From: JBPESP01 sp051710585
GTDB lineage: Bacteria > Pseudomonadota > Gammaproteobacteria > Enterobacterales > Enterobacteriaceae
Reading direction: 5' to 3'
Assembly: GCA_051710585.1 (NCBI GenBank)
Contig: JBPESP010000002.1
Coordinates: 310,001 to 374,000, forward strand
Length of the DNA stretch: 64,000 bases
Below the pieces are notes generated by a model that had not been told where the DNA came from, searched no databases, and saw only the letters and a program-made list of their open reading frames with translations. This document shows positions 62,677 to 64,000 of this stretch, in pieces. The position numbers were made by a program, and so were the translations under genes. Positions within the stretch are counted from its first letter, which is position 1; the number at the start of each line of letters is the position of its first letter.

Positions 62677-62700
62677 TATGTACATACTAGTATGTACATA
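62677..62700. repeat. 24-bp perfect palindrome
   Basis: TATGTACATACT is followed immediately by its exact reverse complement AGTATGTACATA, with no loop. It lies in a dead region next to protein-like relic sequence. It could be a relic operator, but no intact regulator is nearby. Confidence 0.9.
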
Positions 62701-63102
62701 AAAATAAAACGTCCTGTTAGACTTAACAGGTAGCCTCTGCTAACCCCCACAATAGACAAATATAAAATATTACGCTTACTACGGCACCCACTTCGATATC
62801 ACTACCGATTTGATGGAAAATAAAATTTATGCTGTGACCGCTGGCCAGTTTTTCAACTGCTCACGGTGCCCCAAGGTAAAATACTTCAGCTTAATCTTTA
62901 TATGTGTAAGTGCAACAGCGAATTAATAGTAAAATCAACTGTATTTTGCGCTCCCATTATTGCCCGTATATTTTACGGCGTCTCTTTCAAAGTGAATGCT
63001 CCCTTTAGTAACCCAATAAATCGATAGTAGTTGTCAAAGAAATATAGTGCCGATAATTTGTCCGCTCCAGCATCAGCATCAGCTTCAATGCAAAAGCATA
63101 CT

Positions 63103-63139
63103 CTCATACACACATAAAAAGTGTGTATGAGTTTGTTTT
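63103..63139 (+). repeat. 11-bp inverted repeat followed by T-rich stretch
   Basis: CTCATACACAC (63,103-63,113) and GTGTGTATGAG (63,121-63,131) with a seven-base loop, then TTTGTTTT. The shape is that of an intrinsic terminator on the plus strand, but no gene is visible before it. Confidence 0.55.
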
Positions 63140-64000
63140 CACCTGTTACTTCTTGCGCTATCCGTCATCACTTCTATCGTTAAATGTTCTACTTAGCAAT
63201 ATCAGGTTGTCTAGCAATGTTTTCAGCTTCGGATTAAACCGCGTAACATTACCCACTATCCCTCTTTCTTTCTCCAAAAATCCTCTGCACAGTACTGACT
63301 GTAAAAGTGCTATCACCGTTAAATTTATCCCAATAGCCCGTAACATATAGTAGCATAGGAAGGATATACTCAGCGCTCACACCACCCTTGATGGTGGATA
63401 CCTTTTAAAACTCATTGTGACTTCCAACACTCTGGGGATTAAGTAGATGGTGACCATCAACCATACCCACTGAATAGCATTATACACCAGAGTCAATCTT
63501 GTCTATCCTTAAGCAAGTTTTTTTCGACGATACGCTCTAGTCTCACCTGTTATTTTCTTATCCACCGCTACTAAATAATCACTGATAGATGTATCTACAT
63601 GATTATTATCAACAATATTGATAATGTCTCCCGGCATATACCCCACCCTTTAGGTAAAACTGCAAATTATATGCACTGAGTTTCCAACTTCTCTGTCGTT
63701 AAAATACATAGCTAATGGCGGTGCACCTGCCCCTGCTCTGTGCGCCTAAACACATCTACGCGCAGTGCGTTCCTATTCGGTGGTTATAGAGGCGACTATG
63801 GCATTATAAAACACCAGTACTCGTTGGTTTTTAAGGCATTATCCCATGGCAGATAATGCCTACCGTCCACGTCCACTACGCTATATACCTAACTTTCAAT
63901 GTGCTGAATATATATCCGAAAGATTTGCCACCCCGTACATTAACGTTAATGTACGGGCATACCGCATCCGCACAGGTTAATCCTGTAAAAAAGTTATCTA

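Larger units (their letters stand above)
58891..64000. other. 5-kb gene desert to the right window edge
   Basis: No recognisable gene on either strand. 58,900-62,000 is very AT-rich with runs of A and T and short frames only. 62,200-63,400 is somewhat richer in protein-like frames on the minus strand (for example LKELEQYIAVKFGESMAAA near 62,330-62,390 and EKERGIVGNVTRFNPKLKTLL near 63,190-63,270), which probably mark one or two dead genes that I cannot name. satP, mog and talB, E. coli neighbours of dnaK, were looked for and not seen. Confidence 0.4.

Noticed and set aside
1..64000. A search by eye for a novel multi-gene system such as defence islands, secretion genes, biosynthetic clusters, toxin-antitoxin pairs or prophage.
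   Set aside because: All intact genes are ordinary enterobacterial housekeeping genes. The remaining DNA is decayed and has no set of intact unknown genes next to one another.

Overview
The window looks like a piece of the chromosome of a gammaproteobacterial (enterobacterial) insect endosymbiont in the middle of genome erosion, most likely a Sodalis-allied lineage. That placement is inferred from protein similarity recalled from memory and from gene order; no search was run. Every recognisable gene block follows Escherichia coli order: rplL-rpoB-rpoC-thiHGSFEC-nudC-hemE; dnaB-qor-dusA; bioH-gntX-nfuA-malQ-malP-glpR-glpG-glpD-glgP; carA-dapB-ispH-fkpB-lspA-ileS-ribF-rpsT-nhaA-dnaJ-dnaK. Only 20 genes are intact or nearly so, about 26 kb or 41% of the window. 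The rest is fossil DNA: at least 15 pseudogenes named here, four IS3-family relics, two copies of an unidentified 1.4-kb repeat, and several multi-kilobase stretches in which no gene can be recognised.

Layout. 1-9,040: ruined rplL, intact rpoB and rpoC and a terminator. 9,038-14,625 (minus strand): thiamine operon, thiEFSGH intact, thiC and its TPP riboswitch decayed. 14,626-18,850: nudC and hemE pseudogenes, unreadable DNA, an IS3 tail. 18,866-26,351: dnaB, qor pseudogene, 4 kb unreadable, and dusA with a one-base frameshift in a run of nine T. 26,352-30,900: IS3 relic, repeat copy 1, bioH and gntX pseudogenes. 30,918-40,420: nfuA and glpG survive among malQ, malP, glpR, glpD and glgP pseudogenes. 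40,421-44,880: repeat copy 2, an IS3 tail truncating carA. 44,916-57,830 is the dense conserved block: dapB, ispH, (fkpB pseudogene), lspA, ileS, ribF, rpsT, nhaA, dnaJ, dnaK with a sigma-32 promoter. 57,900-64,000: IS3 relic, then a gene desert holding a 54-bp pentanucleotide microsatellite and several perfect inverted repeats.

How the genes work together. What is kept is information processing (RNA polymerase, DnaB, IleRS, S20), protein quality control and maturation (DnaK/DnaJ, LspA, NfuA), and supply of essential metabolites (lysine/cell-wall DapB, isoprenoid IspH, flavin RibF, thiazole half of thiamine). What is lost is use of maltodextrin, glycerol and glycogen, heme synthesis at HemE, carbamoyl-phosphate synthesis at CarA, and the pyrimidine half of thiamine. 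This fits life on host-supplied nutrients.

No new multi-gene system (defence, secretion, toxin or similar) was found. The most noteworthy signals are: the eroded ribosomal stalk gene rplL next to intact rpoBC; the half-kept thiamine pathway with a dead riboswitch; the slippage-prone dusA; GlpG with its catalytic histidine replaced; high CTAG content; and perfect hairpins inside dead genes.
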